NCBI RefSeq assembly: GCF_002903165.1
Contig: NZ_PPSK01000002.1
Span: 62,001-126,000, forward strand
Length of the DNA stretch: 64,000 nt
Direction of reading: 5' to 3'
Origin: Halopseudomonas oceani
GTDB lineage: Bacteria > Pseudomonadota > Gammaproteobacteria > Pseudomonadales > Pseudomonadaceae
This document shows, piece by piece, positions 46,479 through 56,036 of the stretch (position 1 is the first letter of the stretch; every line of letters begins with the position of its first letter). The translations under genes and the position numbers were made by a program. A model generated the notes under the pieces. The model searched no databases. It saw only the letters and a list, made by a program, of their open reading frames with translations, and was not told the DNA's origin.

Positions 46479-47267
46479 ATGAGTAACGACATGCCCTTAA
46501 CCCTGGCGGTCAATTGGCTGGATGGCCGCTTTCAGGTCGCCGCTGAGGCGTTGGCTGCGCGGTTGCAGTTGCCGGTGCTGGCGGATCTGCCGGACGGTGC
46601 AGGTTTGCTGTTGGAGCTGGATGATGAAGGGCTATCGCTGCGCAGCACCGAGGCGGGGGCGCCCGGCGCGGTACGGGTCGACTTTGTCAGCGGGGCGATG
46701 GCTCATCGGCGCCAGTTTGGCGGCGGGGCGGGGCAGATGGTTGCCCGTGCGGTCGGTATTCGCGGCAGCATTCGGCCTAGCGTGCTGGATGCGACTGCCG
46801 GGCTGGGACGCGATGCGTTCGTGATTGCCGCGCTGGGCTGCGAGGTGACCCTGCTGGAGCGTCAACCGGTGATCGCCGCGCTGTTGGAAGACGGCCTGCA
46901 ACGAGCCAGGGCGGCCGGCGGTGAGGTCGCGGAGATTGCCAGCCGCATGCGGCTGATGCACTGCGATGCGATTGCGGCGATGGGCGCCTGGCAGCAGGAT
47001 GTACCGCAGGTGGTTCACCTTGACCCAATGTTTCCGCATCGCGACAAGTCGGCGCTGGTGAAGAAGGAGATGCGCCTGTTCCGACCGCTGGCTGGTGATG
47101 ACGATGACGCGCCGCAACTGCTGGCTGCCGCTCTGCAGCTGGCCAGCCACCGTGTCGCGGTCAAGCGGCCACGCAAGGCTCCGGCGATTGCCGGTCAGCA
47201 GCCCAGTGCACAGCTGGCCGGCCAGTCCAGCCGGTACGACATTTATGGTAAGAAAAAGCTCGACTGA
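46479..47267 (+). CDS. rsmJ: 16S rRNA (guanine(1516)-N(2))-methyltransferase
   Basis: A 262-residue RsmJ that methylates G1516 of 16S rRNA. The SAM-binding [13 protein letters not shown] and the catalytic [19 protein letters not shown] motif are typical. It ends 7 bp before the end of plsB on the opposite strand, so the pair is convergent. ATG 46479 follows ACAGGAAGCTTC, with AGGAAG. Confidence 0.95.
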   Translation: MSNDMPLTLAVNWLDGRFQVAAEALAARLQLPVLADLPDGAGLLLELDDEGLSLRSTEAGAPGAVRVDFVSGAMAHRRQFGGGAGQMVARAVGIRGSIRPSVLDATAGLGRDAFVIAALGCEVTLLERQPVIAALLEDGLQRARAAGGEVAEIASRMRLMHCDAIAAMGAWQQDVPQVVHLDPMFPHRDKSALVKKEMRLFRPLAGDDDDAPQLLAAALQLASHRVAVKRPRKAPAIAGQQPSAQLAGQSSRYDIYGKKKLD

Positions 47268-47274
47268 CCTGCGG

Positions 47275-49755
47275 TCAGCTCGCGCTTTCCGGGTGTTTTG
47301 ACCCTTCTGCGCTGCGTGCGACCTGGCGAATCGACAGCCGCACTTCGGCGCTGAGCACCCGTTTCGCGGTGTTTTCGGCAATATCTTCCAGTCCGGACAC
47401 GTAACGCAGGCGGCCCTCATCGTCGGCGCTGAGCACCTGTTCGTCGGTCAGACGCTGGATGAATTGGCGGAACAGCGTCTTGTCGAAGAATTCCGGGGCG
47501 TTCAACCCGTGCAGGATGGACAGCCGTTGGGCCATCACCGTACAGCGCGCCTCCAGCTGCTCGGCGGTCTGGCTGCCGTTGGGGAAGTTCAGCAGCAGCG
47601 CCGAGACCATATAGAAGCGCTCCAGAATCTGGATGATGCTGCGCGACAGCAGGCTGAGCATGACGAATTCCGCTGAGCTGAGGTCCGGGCGGTGAATCTG
47701 GCCATCGGCCTCGCGCAGCAGTTGCTGCTCGATCAGGCTGTCTATCCACTGTTGAATTACCTCAGGCAGCTCTGCTTCGTTCCACTGCAGAAACAGTTCG
47801 CCCTGCAGATACGGGTAGATGCCCATGACCAAGCGTTCAATCTGCTCGCGGCTCATCCTCGGGTTGTTCTGGAACAAGCAGGCAATCAGCGCGGGCAATA
47901 CGACCAGATGCAGCACATTATTGCGGTAGTACGTCATCAGTACCGCCTGCGGTTCGTCCAGACGCATGATCTCGCCGAGGGCGTCGGACTGGCGGTCGAT
48001 CATCTGCATGGATTCCACGTGCTCGATCATTGCCTGACCATCAATTGCTGGAAGGGTGACGCCATTGCTGTAGGGCACTGCCTGCAGCAGTGCCTTGTAG
48101 CGGTCCAGCGCACGGGCCAGCGAGGTCTCATCCAGCGCCAGGCGGGCGGTGGATAGCATCACCAGCGCGACCATATTGACCGGATTGACGTCGGCGGCAG
48201 CGCTGATGCCGCTGGTCAGCTCGCGGGCTAGCGTGTTGGTTGTGGCATTCAACCAGGCCGGGCGGTATTCCGGGGCCAGGGTCTGGCTACGCCAATCCGG
48301 CTGCTCGCGGTCGAGGAAGTCGGCTAGTGCGAGCGGCTCGCCAAAGTTGACCGCCACCTGACCAAAACGCAGCTTGAGGGCAGACAGCACGCGGAAGATA
48401 TCAAATACCGACTCCTTCTTTTTCGCCTGGCCGCGCAACTCTCCAAGGTAGGTACGACCTTCCAGTACCCGTTCGTAGCCAATATAGACGGGCACGAAGA
48501 CGATGGGACGGCGCGGGGAGCGCAGGAAGCTGCGCAGGGTGATGGCGAGCATGCCGGTTTTCGGGCTGAGCATGCGACCGGTGCGCGAACGACCGCCTTC
48601 GATAAAGTACTCGACCGGGAAGCCCCGGCTGAACAGGGCGTGCAGATATTCGTTGAACACCGCGGTATAGAGTTGATTACCCTTGAAGCTGCGACGCATG
48701 AAGAAGGCGCCGCCGCGGCGCAGAATGCCACCGATGACCGGCATGTTCAGGTTGATGCCGGCGGCAATATGCGGCGGGGTCATGCTGTTGCGAAACAGCA
48801 GGTAGGACAGTAGCAGGTAGTCGATGTGGCTGCGGTGGCAGGGCACATAGATGATTTCATTGCCGCGGGCGATGTCCTGGATCGGCTTGATGTTGTTGAC
48901 CCGGATACCGTCATACAGCTTGTTCCAGAACCAGCTCAGCACCACTTCCAGAAAGCGGATGATGGTATAGGTGAAGTCTGAGGCTATCTCGTTCGCGTAG
49001 CGCGCAGCCATCGCCTGTGCCTTGCGCTCGTCGATGCCTTTTTCGCTCGCCTCCTGGGCAATCGCAGCGCGTACCAGCGGTGCATGCAGCAGGCCCTTGA
49101 GTAGTGTGCTGCGGTGAACCAGCTCCGGGCCAACTACTGCGGCACGCTGCTGGCGGAAGTGAACGCGCAGTACCCGGTTGACCCGGCGCACTGCGCGCTG
49201 CTGGTCCATGCCGGGTTCAAGCAGTGTCTGCAGCGGAACCTGTGGCCCGAAATGCACGCGCACCTTGCGGCCTTGCAGCAGGATGGCGAGAAACTTGCGC
49301 AGGCGACCGCCCATCCAGTTCCAGGCGAACAGCAGCTTCAGCGGTGATGATTCGCTGTCCGGTGACTGGCCCCAGAATACGGTGATCGGCACCAATTGCA
49401 CGCTGGCTGCGTCGTCCAGGGCGCAGTCCAGCACCTTGCCCAGGCGTGGCGACTGGCTCCGTGGGTCGGGGCGACCAACCCAGGAGCGTTGGTGGTTCAG
49501 GAAAACGTAGGACTCGCGCTCGTCCAACGGCGGCAGCGGTGCGCGCACCGGGCGGGGCAGTCCGGCACGTACGCACTCGCGGTCGGCAACGATCAGGTCA
49601 CTCAGCGAGCGATAGGGCAATACATAGACCACCGGGCGCTGGGGATCGATGGTGTCGTCATCACCAATGCGGCGAGAGCGTGCCCAGAGATACAGTACAC
49701 GACGCGCCAGCCCAAAGCGCAGGCGACCGAACAGGGAAGAGTAGGATGCGGACAT
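47275..49755 (-). CDS. plsB: Glycerol-3-phosphate 1-O-acyltransferase PlsB
   Basis: An 826-residue membrane-associated enzyme that acylates sn-glycerol 3-phosphate, the first step of phospholipid synthesis. The acyltransferase motifs are present: HxxxxD in [14 protein letters not shown], then [11 protein letters not shown] and [14 protein letters not shown] chose the ATG at 49755, giving [13 protein letters not shown]; an in-frame TTG at 49797 would add 14 residues without family support. It converges with rsmJ and is divergent from the ABC cluster. Confidence 0.95.
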   Translation of the reverse strand: MSASYSSLFGRLRFGLARRVLYLWARSRRIGDDDTIDPQRPVVYVLPYRSLSDLIVADRECVRAGLPRPVRAPLPPLDERESYVFLNHQRSWVGRPDPRSQSPRLGKVLDCALDDAASVQLVPITVFWGQSPDSESSPLKLLFAWNWMGGRLRKFLAILLQGRKVRVHFGPQVPLQTLLEPGMDQQRAVRRVNRVLRVHFRQQRAAVVGPELVHRSTLLKGLLHAPLVRAAIAQEASEKGIDERKAQAMAARYANEIASDFTYTIIRFLEVVLSWFWNKLYDGIRVNNIKPIQDIARGNEIIYVPCHRSHIDYLLLSYLLFRNSMTPPHIAAGINLNMPVIGGILRRGGAFFMRRSFKGNQLYTAVFNEYLHALFSRGFPVEYFIEGGRSRTGRMLSPKTGMLAITLRSFLRSPRRPIVFVPVYIGYERVLEGRTYLGELRGQAKKKESVFDIFRVLSALKLRFGQVAVNFGEPLALADFLDREQPDWRSQTLAPEYRPAWLNATTNTLARELTSGISAAADVNPVNMVALVMLSTARLALDETSLARALDRYKALLQAVPYSNGVTLPAIDGQAMIEHVESMQMIDRQSDALGEIMRLDEPQAVLMTYYRNNVLHLVVLPALIACLFQNNPRMSREQIERLVMGIYPYLQGELFLQWNEAELPEVIQQWIDSLIEQQLLREADGQIHRPDLSSAEFVMLSLLSRSIIQILERFYMVSALLLNFPNGSQTAEQLEARCTVMAQRLSILHGLNAPEFFDKTLFRQFIQRLTDEQVLSADDEGRLRYVSGLEDIAENTAKRVLSAEVRLSIRQVARSAEGSKHPESAS

Positions 49756-50086
49756 AAGTATCTCTGAGGCTGCATTGGCGGTGGCTGGTTGGCGCAAAGC
49801 GGTTTGCAGCGGATTCTAGCTGGTTTACCGGTTGCTCGCAGCCTGCCTTGGCGACGGCGGGGGCGTCAGGCAAAAGGTTCGCTTGAAATGCACCGGGGGG
49901 ATTCATATAGTCACTGCCTCGTGCATATCCGTATCCACTCGGAGACGGGGCATTTTGCCTCACGCGATTGTGAACCACTGCACAGTTGCATTGTCGTAAA
50001 CCGGCATGGATATCAGGGGCGACCGCTGGCCGGAGAAGCCAGCTGCAGGCCGCGCGAAAGACCATTTTGGGGGAATAATAAAAGGC
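49756..50086. other. 331-bp divergent intergenic region before the ABC exporter
   Basis: No gene can be supported here. It holds the plsB start region on the left and, on the plus strand, a good sigma-70 promoter at 49883-49911. If that promoter is used, the ABC transcript has a leader of about 170 bases. I found no strong hairpin or known riboswitch pattern in it. Confidence 0.6.
49883..49911 (+). promoter_or_regulatory. Sigma-70 promoter for the Gld-type ABC cluster
   Basis: TTGAAA at 49883-49888, a 17-bp spacer and TATAGT at 49906-49911 match the consensus at five of six positions in both boxes. The spacer is ideal. Transcription would start near 49918, about 170 bases before the first gene. 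Confidence 0.65.
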
Positions 50087-51016
50087 ATGATAAGCATAAA
50101 CAGCCTGACCAAACGCTTCGGCGATCACGTCGCCGTCGACAATCTGTCGTTTGACGTCAAGCCGGGTGAAGTGCTCGGTTTTCTCGGGCCCAACGGGGCC
50201 GGCAAGTCCACTACCATGAAGATGCTGACCGGGTTTCTGACACCTGACGGTGGCTCGGCCTCGGTTTGCGGTTTTGATATTCAGGCCCAGACGCTGCTGG
50301 CGCAGCAGAAGATGGGCTATCTACCGGAAGGTGCTCCCTGCTACGGCGACATGCGCGTCAAGGGCTTTCTTGAGTTCATCGCCAGTGTACGCGGGCTGCG
50401 CGGCGCGGAGCGTCAGCGTCATGTGCAGCGTGCGGTCGAACAGGTTGAGTTGCAGGAAGTGCTGGGCCAGCGCATCGAGACATTGTCCAAGGGGTTCAAG
50501 CGTCGGGTTGGCCTGGCCCAGGCGATTTTGCACGATCCACAGGTGCTGATTCTGGACGAACCTACCGATGGTCTGGACCCCAACCAGAAGCATCAGGTAC
50601 GTCGCCTGATTCAGCAGTTGGCTGAAGGCAGCAACAAGATTGTAGTGATTTCTACCCATATCCTCGAAGAGGTCAGTGCTGTCTGCTCCCGTGCCGTGAT
50701 CATCGGCAAGGGACGGCTGCTGGCTGACGGCACACCGGACGAATTGGAAGCCCGCTCGCGTTATCACCAAGCCGTCACCTTGTCGCTGGCTGCGCCCGCT
50801 GACAGCGCGGCGCTCGAATCGCTGCCCGGTGTGGCCACGGTAGAGCGTGCGGCAGATGGCCTAGCGCTGACCGTGCTGGCCAAGCCGGGTGAAGTGATCT
50901 TCCCGGCGGTTGGTCAACTGGCACGTGAGCAGCAGTGGCAGGTCAATGAACTGTCGGTGGAACGCGGTCGCCTGGACGACGTGTTCCGCAGTCTGACCTC
51001 GGGGGAATCGGCATGA
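50087..51016 (+). CDS. ABC transporter ATP-binding protein (GldA/NatA type)
   Basis: A 309-residue ATPase subunit. Walker A is GPNGAGKST, the signature is LSKGFKRRVGLAQAI (the LSKG form seen in GldA-like subunits), Walker B is VLILDEPTDGLDP and the H loop is STHILEEV. The last 80 residues are an extra C-terminal domain. ATG 50087 follows GGGGGAATAATAAAAGGC. The stop overlaps the permease start (ATGA). It is the first of four genes that resemble the gliding-associated GldA-GldF-GldG set, though pseudomonads do not glide by this route. Confidence 0.92.
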   Translation: MISINSLTKRFGDHVAVDNLSFDVKPGEVLGFLGPNGAGKSTTMKMLTGFLTPDGGSASVCGFDIQAQTLLAQQKMGYLPEGAPCYGDMRVKGFLEFIASVRGLRGAERQRHVQRAVEQVELQEVLGQRIETLSKGFKRRVGLAQAILHDPQVLILDEPTDGLDPNQKHQVRRLIQQLAEGSNKIVVISTHILEEVSAVCSRAVIIGKGRLLADGTPDELEARSRYHQAVTLSLAAPADSAALESLPGVATVERAADGLALTVLAKPGEVIFPAVGQLAREQQWQVNELSVERGRLDDVFRSLTSGESA

Positions 51017-51747
51017 ACAATCTGGGTGTTATCTTCCGCCGCGAGCTGGGCAGTTACTTCGCCACGCCGCTGGCGTATATCTTTATCGTGATCTTTCTGG
51101 TCATGGCGTCGCTGTTTACCTTCGATGTCGGTGGCTTTTACGAGGCGGGTCAGGCAGACCTGATTGCCTTCTTCAACTTTCACGCAGGTCTGTACCTGTT
51201 CCTGATTCCGGCGGTGGCCATGCGGTTGTGGGCCGAGGAGCGCAAGTCCGGCACCATCGAACTGCTGATGACCCTGCCGGTGTCGCGTGGGGCCATGGTG
51301 CTTGGCAAGTTTCTGGCCGCCTGGGTGTTTGTTGGTATCGCGCTGTTGCTGACCTTTCCGATGGTGTTGACCGTGAACTATCTGGGCGCACCGGACAACG
51401 GCGCCATCCTGACCGGATACATCGGTAGCTGGCTGATGGCGGGCGGTTATCTGGCCATCGGCTCCTGCATGTCGGCGGTGACCAAGAATCAGGTCATCGC
51501 TTTCATCCTCAGTGTGGTGGTTTGCTTCCTGTTCGTTGTCAGCGGGGTTTCGATGGTGCAGAACGCCTTTAGTGGCTGGGCACCGCAGTGGGTGCTGGAT
51601 ACGCTGGCGTCGTTCAGCTTTCTGACCCGCTTTGAAGCCATCAGCAAGGGCGTACTTGATGTGCGTGACCTGCTGTATTTCTTCTCGCTGATGGGCGCCT
51701 GGCTGCTCGCGACGGCGGTAGTCATCGACCTGAAAAAGGCCGATTGA
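51013..51747 (+). CDS. ABC transporter permease (GldF type)
   Basis: A 244-residue inner-membrane protein with about six membrane segments. The ABC-2 permease hallmarks are WAEERKSGTIELLMTLPVSR and the repeated hydrophobic helices after it. It is coupled to the ATPase gene. The substrate is unknown. Confidence 0.9.
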   Translation: MNNLGVIFRRELGSYFATPLAYIFIVIFLVMASLFTFDVGGFYEAGQADLIAFFNFHAGLYLFLIPAVAMRLWAEERKSGTIELLMTLPVSRGAMVLGKFLAAWVFVGIALLLTFPMVLTVNYLGAPDNGAILTGYIGSWLMAGGYLAIGSCMSAVTKNQVIAFILSVVVCFLFVVSGVSMVQNAFSGWAPQWVLDTLASFSFLTRFEAISKGVLDVRDLLYFFSLMGAWLLATAVVIDLKKAD

Positions 51748-51765
51748 GGCAAAGGAGCTAACACG

Positions 51766-53607
51766 ATGAAACGTTTAATGTATTCCGGTGCCGGCCTGCT
51801 GGTACTGCTGCTGGCCTTCTTTGCCTTCAACATGGCTACCACTGTCCTGTTCCCCAGCGCGCGTCTGGACCTGACAGAACAGAAACTGTACACCCTGTCT
51901 GATGGCACCAAGCAGGTCCTCGCCGAGCTCGACTCGCCGATTGACCTGTATTTCTTCTTCTCTGACTCGGCGAGCAAGGATCTGACCGTGCTGCGTAACT
52001 ACCAGCGCCGGGTCGAGGAAATGCTCAAGGAGTACGAGCGCCGTGCTGACGGCAAGATTCGGCTGCACATTATTGACCCAGAGCCGTTCTCCGAGGCCGA
52101 AGACCGTGCCGCTGAATTTGGTCTGCAGGCGATTCCGCTGAGCGATGGCGGGGAGTCGCTGTACTTCGGTCTGGCGGGCACCAACGAACTGGCCCAGCGC
52201 GAAGTGATTCCGTTCTTTGCGCTGGAACAGGAAGGTATGCTCGAGTATGAGCTGAGCCGTCTGGTGAGCACCCTGGCCAAGCCGGACAAGCCTCAGGTCG
52301 GTCTGATTTCCGGCTTGCCGGTGGACGGCGGCATGAATCCCTATACTCAGCAACCCGATGCGCCCTGGATGTCGCTGGAGCAGGTGCGTCAGGTGTTTGA
52401 TGTCAAGCCGCTGGCCGAGGACATCGACAGCATTCCTGATGACATCGACGTGCTGCTGCTGATTCATCCCAAGGCACTGAGTGAAGCGGCTCTCTACGCC
52501 ATCGATCAGTTCGTGCTACGCGGCGGCAAGTTGCTCGCTTACGTCGACCCCTTCGCCGAGGCGGATCAGGGTATGGAGGCGATGATAGAAGGCATGGCCG
52601 ACGGCAAGGCTTCCGATCTCGGGCCGCTGCTGCAGGCCTGGGGCGTAGCTTACGATCCGACCAAGGTGGTGGTGGACGCCCAGCAGGGGATGGCAGTGGG
52701 GCGTGGCCCTGGCCAGCGCCCGGCGCGCCATATCGGCTGGCTGGAAGTGGAAGCGGCCCAGATTAACTCGGAAGATACCATTACTGCGCCGCTGCAGCTG
52801 CTGACCTATGCCACTGGTGGCGCACTGGTGCCTGTAGAAGGCAGCGAGACCCAATTCACCCCGCTGATGCAGAGCACGGCCCTCAGTGCGCTGGTGCCAA
52901 GTGAAGCATTCTCGGCTCTGCGCGACCCGGAAGACCTGCTCAAGGGCTTCACTCCAGACGATAATGTCTACACCCTGGCAGCCCGTTTGCAAGGGCCGGC
53001 CAAGACGGCCTATCCGCAGGGAATGGAAGGGCATGAACCGGGGCTTACACAGTCGGACAACATCAATGTGGTGGTCATTGCCGACACCGATATGCTGACT
53101 GACCGCATGTGGACCCAGGTGCGCGATCTGTTTGGCCAGCGCATCGCCCAGCCGTGGGCAGAGAACGCCGGTCTGCTGGTCAATGCGCTGGATAACCTGT
53201 CCGGCTCGGATGCGCTGATCAGTGTCCGCTCGCGTGGTGACTTCAGCCGCCCGTTCACGGTAGTAGAAGAGCTGCAGCGCAAGGCCGAGAGCCGGTTCCG
53301 TGCCAGCGAGGAACGGCTGCAGCAGCGTCTGGCCGAAACGGACCAGAAACTGGCTCAGCTGCAGCAGGGGCAGGACCCGACCCAGCTGACCGAGTTGACC
53401 GCCGAGCAGCGGGACACCATTCAGTCCTTTCTCGATGAGAAGGTGGCGATCCGCAAGCAGTTGCGTGATGTGCGCTACCAGCTGAACGCCGATATTGACG
53501 CGCTGGGCACCAAGCTGAAGTGGCTGAATACCGCGGCAGTACCCGCCTTGCTGACACTGGGCGTGCTGTTCTGGTGGTTGCTGGGCCGCATTCGCCGCAA
53601 ACGCTGA
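51766..53607 (+). CDS. GldG-like ABC auxiliary protein
   Basis: A 613-residue protein with one membrane segment at each end (about 7-27 and 584-604) and a large periplasmic middle. LDLTEQKLYTLSDGTKQVLAEL near the start is typical of the GldG/ABC_transp_aux family, often found with DUF4340. A helical charged stretch at about 500-560 may be a coiled coil. ATG 51766 follows GCAAAGGAGCTAACACG, a strong ribosome-binding site. It is 18 bp from the permease gene and 9 bp from the DUF4340 gene. Confidence 0.88.
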   Translation: MKRLMYSGAGLLVLLLAFFAFNMATTVLFPSARLDLTEQKLYTLSDGTKQVLAELDSPIDLYFFFSDSASKDLTVLRNYQRRVEEMLKEYERRADGKIRLHIIDPEPFSEAEDRAAEFGLQAIPLSDGGESLYFGLAGTNELAQREVIPFFALEQEGMLEYELSRLVSTLAKPDKPQVGLISGLPVDGGMNPYTQQPDAPWMSLEQVRQVFDVKPLAEDIDSIPDDIDVLLLIHPKALSEAALYAIDQFVLRGGKLLAYVDPFAEADQGMEAMIEGMADGKASDLGPLLQAWGVAYDPTKVVVDAQQGMAVGRGPGQRPARHIGWLEVEAAQINSEDTITAPLQLLTYATGGALVPVEGSETQFTPLMQSTALSALVPSEAFSALRDPEDLLKGFTPDDNVYTLAARLQGPAKTAYPQGMEGHEPGLTQSDNINVVVIADTDMLTDRMWTQVRDLFGQRIAQPWAENAGLLVNALDNLSGSDALISVRSRGDFSRPFTVVEELQRKAESRFRASEERLQQRLAETDQKLAQLQQGQDPTQLTELTAEQRDTIQSFLDEKVAIRKQLRDVRYQLNADIDALGTKLKWLNTAAVPALLTLGVLFWWLLGRIRRKR

Positions 53608-53616
53608 GGAGACAAC

Positions 53617-54609
53617 ATGCGCAGGATTATTCTTATCGCATTGGCGGTAGTGGCAGTGGCGATGGTTGCCGTTGCTCTGCAGGTTCGAAACAGTGATCGG
53701 GTGACTGACCTGCAAAGTCACCCACTGCTGGACGAAGCGCAACTGGCGCTGCTGGCTGGTGTCGAGCAGATCGAACTGGCTCATGGCGCTCAGCAGGTTG
53801 TGCTGCAGCGTGATGGCGAGGCCTGGACCGTTGCCAGCCGAGATCAGTTTCCGTTGCAGCGGGAGCGGCTGGCGGCGTTGCTGCTGGCGCTACGCGAGGC
53901 GCGAGTGATCGAGGCAAAGACAAGCAATGCCGAGTATCACCAGCGCCTGGGGCTGACCGAAGGTGAAGGTAACGACAGCGCTCTGCGGGTCAGCATCAAG
54001 GCGGCCGATGGCGGCTTTGGTGTACTGTTCGGCAATAAGGTCGGCAGTGACCAGTTGGTTCGTTTTACCGATCAGGACCAGGTCTGGCTGGTCAACCGGG
54101 CGCTGAGCATGTCATCCAACCCGCAGGACTGGCTTGACCTGCAGGTTAGCCAGATCCCGTTGGAGCAGATTGCTACAGCGCACTGGCGCTATAGCGATGG
54201 CGAGGAGCTGCAGCTCGACAAGGCCAGCGAGGGGGATTACAACTTCAAGCTGACCGATGGCGAGGCCAACGGGCACGAGCGTGAGCTGAACTCGATGGTG
54301 CTGGCGCTAGCGGACCTACGGGCGCAGAACGTATCGCTGCGTACTGCGCTGCAGCTGGGGGAGCCGGTGCTCACGATGCAACTGAGCAGTTGGTCTGGTG
54401 CGACGCTGGAAGCGTCGCTCTACGAGCTCGGCGGGGCCTACTGGCTGACCATCGACGGTCTGGGGCAGAGCGATGAGAATCCACTGACAGTCAACGCTGA
54501 TCCACGCTGGGCGTTTCAGTTGGGGGTGGCTCAGCATGATCGCATGGTGCTGCGCCATGCCGACCTGAAACCGGCCGAAGACACCGCCGCGCAGCCGGCA
54601 CAGAACTGA
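53617..54609 (+). CDS. DUF4340 domain protein
   Basis: A 330-residue protein with an N-terminal signal anchor (residues about 3-20, IILIALAVVAVAMVAVAL) and a periplasmic beta-rich domain of the DUF4340 type (about 70-250). It is the last gene of the ABC cluster; ATG 53617 follows CTGAGGAGACAAC. Partnership with the GldG-like protein is a recurrent gene pairing. A terminator follows the stop. Confidence 0.85.
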   Translation: MRRIILIALAVVAVAMVAVALQVRNSDRVTDLQSHPLLDEAQLALLAGVEQIELAHGAQQVVLQRDGEAWTVASRDQFPLQRERLAALLLALREARVIEAKTSNAEYHQRLGLTEGEGNDSALRVSIKAADGGFGVLFGNKVGSDQLVRFTDQDQVWLVNRALSMSSNPQDWLDLQVSQIPLEQIATAHWRYSDGEELQLDKASEGDYNFKLTDGEANGHERELNSMVLALADLRAQNVSLRTALQLGEPVLTMQLSSWSGATLEASLYELGGAYWLTIDGLGQSDENPLTVNADPRWAFQLGVAQHDRMVLRHADLKPAEDTAAQPAQN

Positions 54610-54618
54610 CCTTCCCAC

Positions 54619-54650
54619 GGCAGCCGCCCGTTCGGGCGGTTGCCGCTTTC
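54619..54650 (+). terminator. Rho-independent terminator of the ABC cluster
   Basis: GGCAGCCGCCC (54619-54629) pairs with GGGCGGTTGCC (54634-54644), an 11-bp stem with one G-T pair and a GTTC loop, followed by GCTTTCCTT. It lies 9 bp after the DUF4340 gene. Confidence 0.75.
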
Positions 54651-54660
54651 CTTGCGCAAC

Positions 54661-54688
54661 TTGCAGCGTTGAAACCTTGAACTAGACT
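54661..54688 (+). promoter_or_regulatory. Possible promoter of the cold-shock gene
   Basis: TTGCAG at 54661, a 16-bp spacer and TAGACT at 54683-54688 match the sigma-70 boxes at four of six positions each. It would leave a leader of about 90 bases before the cold-shock protein, as cold-shock mRNAs often have. Confidence 0.35.
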
Positions 54689-54784
54689 CGAAAAACGATC
54701 TCCGGGTGCGTGCACCTGGCGATTGAGCACGCGTTGTCCGCGGGCGGACAGCGGAACAGATCAGGTACGACGAGGAATGTGGTA

Positions 54785-54994
54785 ATGGCAGAGCGTGAGC
54801 AGGGGACCGTGAAGTGGTTCAACGATGCCAAAGGTTTTGGTTTCATTCAGCGCGAGTCCGGCCCGGATGTGTTTGTGCACTTCCGTGCCATTCGTGGTGA
54901 CGGTCACCGCACGTTGGTAGAAGGTCAGAGGGTTGAGTTCACCGTTTCGCAGGGTCAGAAGGGCCTGCAGGCGGATGATGTCACCAAGCTGTAA
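54785..54994 (+). CDS. Cold-shock domain protein (CspA family)
   Basis: A 69-residue single OB-fold protein. The RNA-binding motifs RNP1 (KGFGFIQ) and RNP2 (VFVHF) are intact, and [10 protein letters not shown] is the classical start. It binds single-stranded RNA or DNA and acts as an RNA chaperone. ATG 54785 follows ACGAGGAATGTGGTA. Whether it is induced by cold or made constitutively cannot be told. Confidence 0.95.
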   Translation: MAEREQGTVKWFNDAKGFGFIQRESGPDVFVHFRAIRGDGHRTLVEGQRVEFTVSQGQKGLQADDVTKL

Positions 54995-55014
54995 CCGCCC
55001 ATATCTTGATTGAG

Positions 55015-55034
55015 CGGCTGCCGCCAGGCAGCCG
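55015..55034 (+). terminator. Hairpin after the cold-shock gene
   Basis: CGGCTGCC (55015-55022) and GGCAGCCG (55027-55034) form an 8-bp stem with a GCCA loop, 20 bp after the stop, followed by TCGCTTCTTCCC. The T content is modest, so this is a probable but weak terminator. Confidence 0.45.
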
Positions 55035-55087
55035 TCGCTTCTTCCCGGCGCGGGTAGTCCTGCGCTGCGGATCTGTTTTGCTGTTTT

Positions 55088-55522
55088 TTAGCCTGCTGTA
55101 GGCAGTTGACTGCGCAGCCAGCGGTCAAATTCGCCAGCCGGCAACGCACCGTTCACCCGTGCAACTTCCTTGCCCTGATGCACAATCAGCAACGTCGGAA
55201 TACTGCGAATGCCGAAACGGGCGGCCAGATCGGGCGCAGCCTCGGTATCGACCTTGAGAAAGCGCGCTCGGGGTTCATGTTGGCTGCAGCTTTGGCTGAA
55301 GGTGGGCGCGAACTGTCGACATGGTCCGCACCAGGCTGCCCAGAAATCGACTACCAGCGGCAGGTCTGCACCGGCATGACGGGCGAACCCGTTCGCATCG
55401 ACAGCCGTGGGCTGGCCGTTAAACAGCGGTTGCTTGCAGGCGCCGCAGACGGGAGCGGCGGAGAGGCGACTGGCGTCCAGTCGATTCTTGCGTTGGCAAT
55501 GGGGGCAGCAGATCAGCATCAT
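55088..55522 (-). CDS. trxC: Thioredoxin 2 (TrxC)
   Basis: A 144-residue thioredoxin with an N-terminal zinc ribbon: CPHC near residue 6 and CGAC near residue 26. The active site WCGPC is intact, with FWAAWCGPCRQFAP around it. It reduces protein disulfides in the cytoplasm, typically under oxidative stress. ATG 55522 follows GTCGGAGGAACC on its strand, a strong ribosome-binding site; the next codon is also ATG. Confidence 0.95.
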   Translation of the reverse strand: MMLICCPHCQRKNRLDASRLSAAPVCGACKQPLFNGQPTAVDANGFARHAGADLPLVVDFWAAWCGPCRQFAPTFSQSCSQHEPRARFLKVDTEAAPDLAARFGIRSIPTLLIVHQGKEVARVNGALPAGEFDRWLRSQLPTAG

Positions 55523-55568
55523 GGTTCCTCCGACAATACCCTATTGATGGGGGGCCGGTGACGCTGTT

Positions 55569-56036
55569 TCAAGGATGCCGACGTCGCCCTTGCCACTGTC
55601 TTTGCAGTTCGATGAAGGTCAGTGAGGCGGACCAGGTGACCAGAACCAGCCCTGTCAGCGATTCGGTGCCGTAGAGAAAGCGGATGTGTCCGGTCGGTGT
55701 CAGGTCGCCGTATCCAAGAGTGGTATAGGTGGTTGCGGACAGGTAAATGGTTTCGAACAGAGTAATGCTTTCCAGGCCGACAATACCGCCTTGCTCAGGC
55801 ATTTGCAGTAGGAAGAAGGCGCTTAGACCGAACAGCCAGATCTCGGCGATATGGGTGAATAGCAACACAAAGATCAGAGTCAGGATGCGCGGCCGCTCGC
55901 CCATCTTGGTGACGTCGAGAAAGCGGTGCAGGCGTGACAGCACCTCGTAGTGCAGCACCACCGCTAGCGCCACAATGACGCAGCTGCTCGCCACCATGAT
56001 AACGTGAAAGCGGTCAAGGTCTGGCAGATAGGTCAC
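55569..56036 (-). CDS. Small potassium-channel-like membrane protein
   Basis: A 155-residue protein with three likely membrane segments (about 12-32, 50-78 and 125-145). A pore loop with TTYTTLGYGDLTP (near residue 103) lies before the last one, and TLGYGD is a variant of the K+ selectivity filter. It has no voltage-sensor helix and no cytosolic RCK domain. It starts at GTG 56036, directly against the stop of the next upstream gene, so the two are cotranscribed. A later ATG (residue 14) is possible. Ion selectivity and gating are unproven. Confidence 0.8.
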   Translation of the reverse strand: MTYLPDLDRFHVIMVASSCVIVALAVVLHYEVLSRLHRFLDVTKMGERPRILTLIFVLLFTHIAEIWLFGLSAFFLLQMPEQGGIVGLESITLFETIYLSATTYTTLGYGDLTPTGHIRFLYGTESLTGLVLVTWSASLTFIELQRQWQGRRRHP

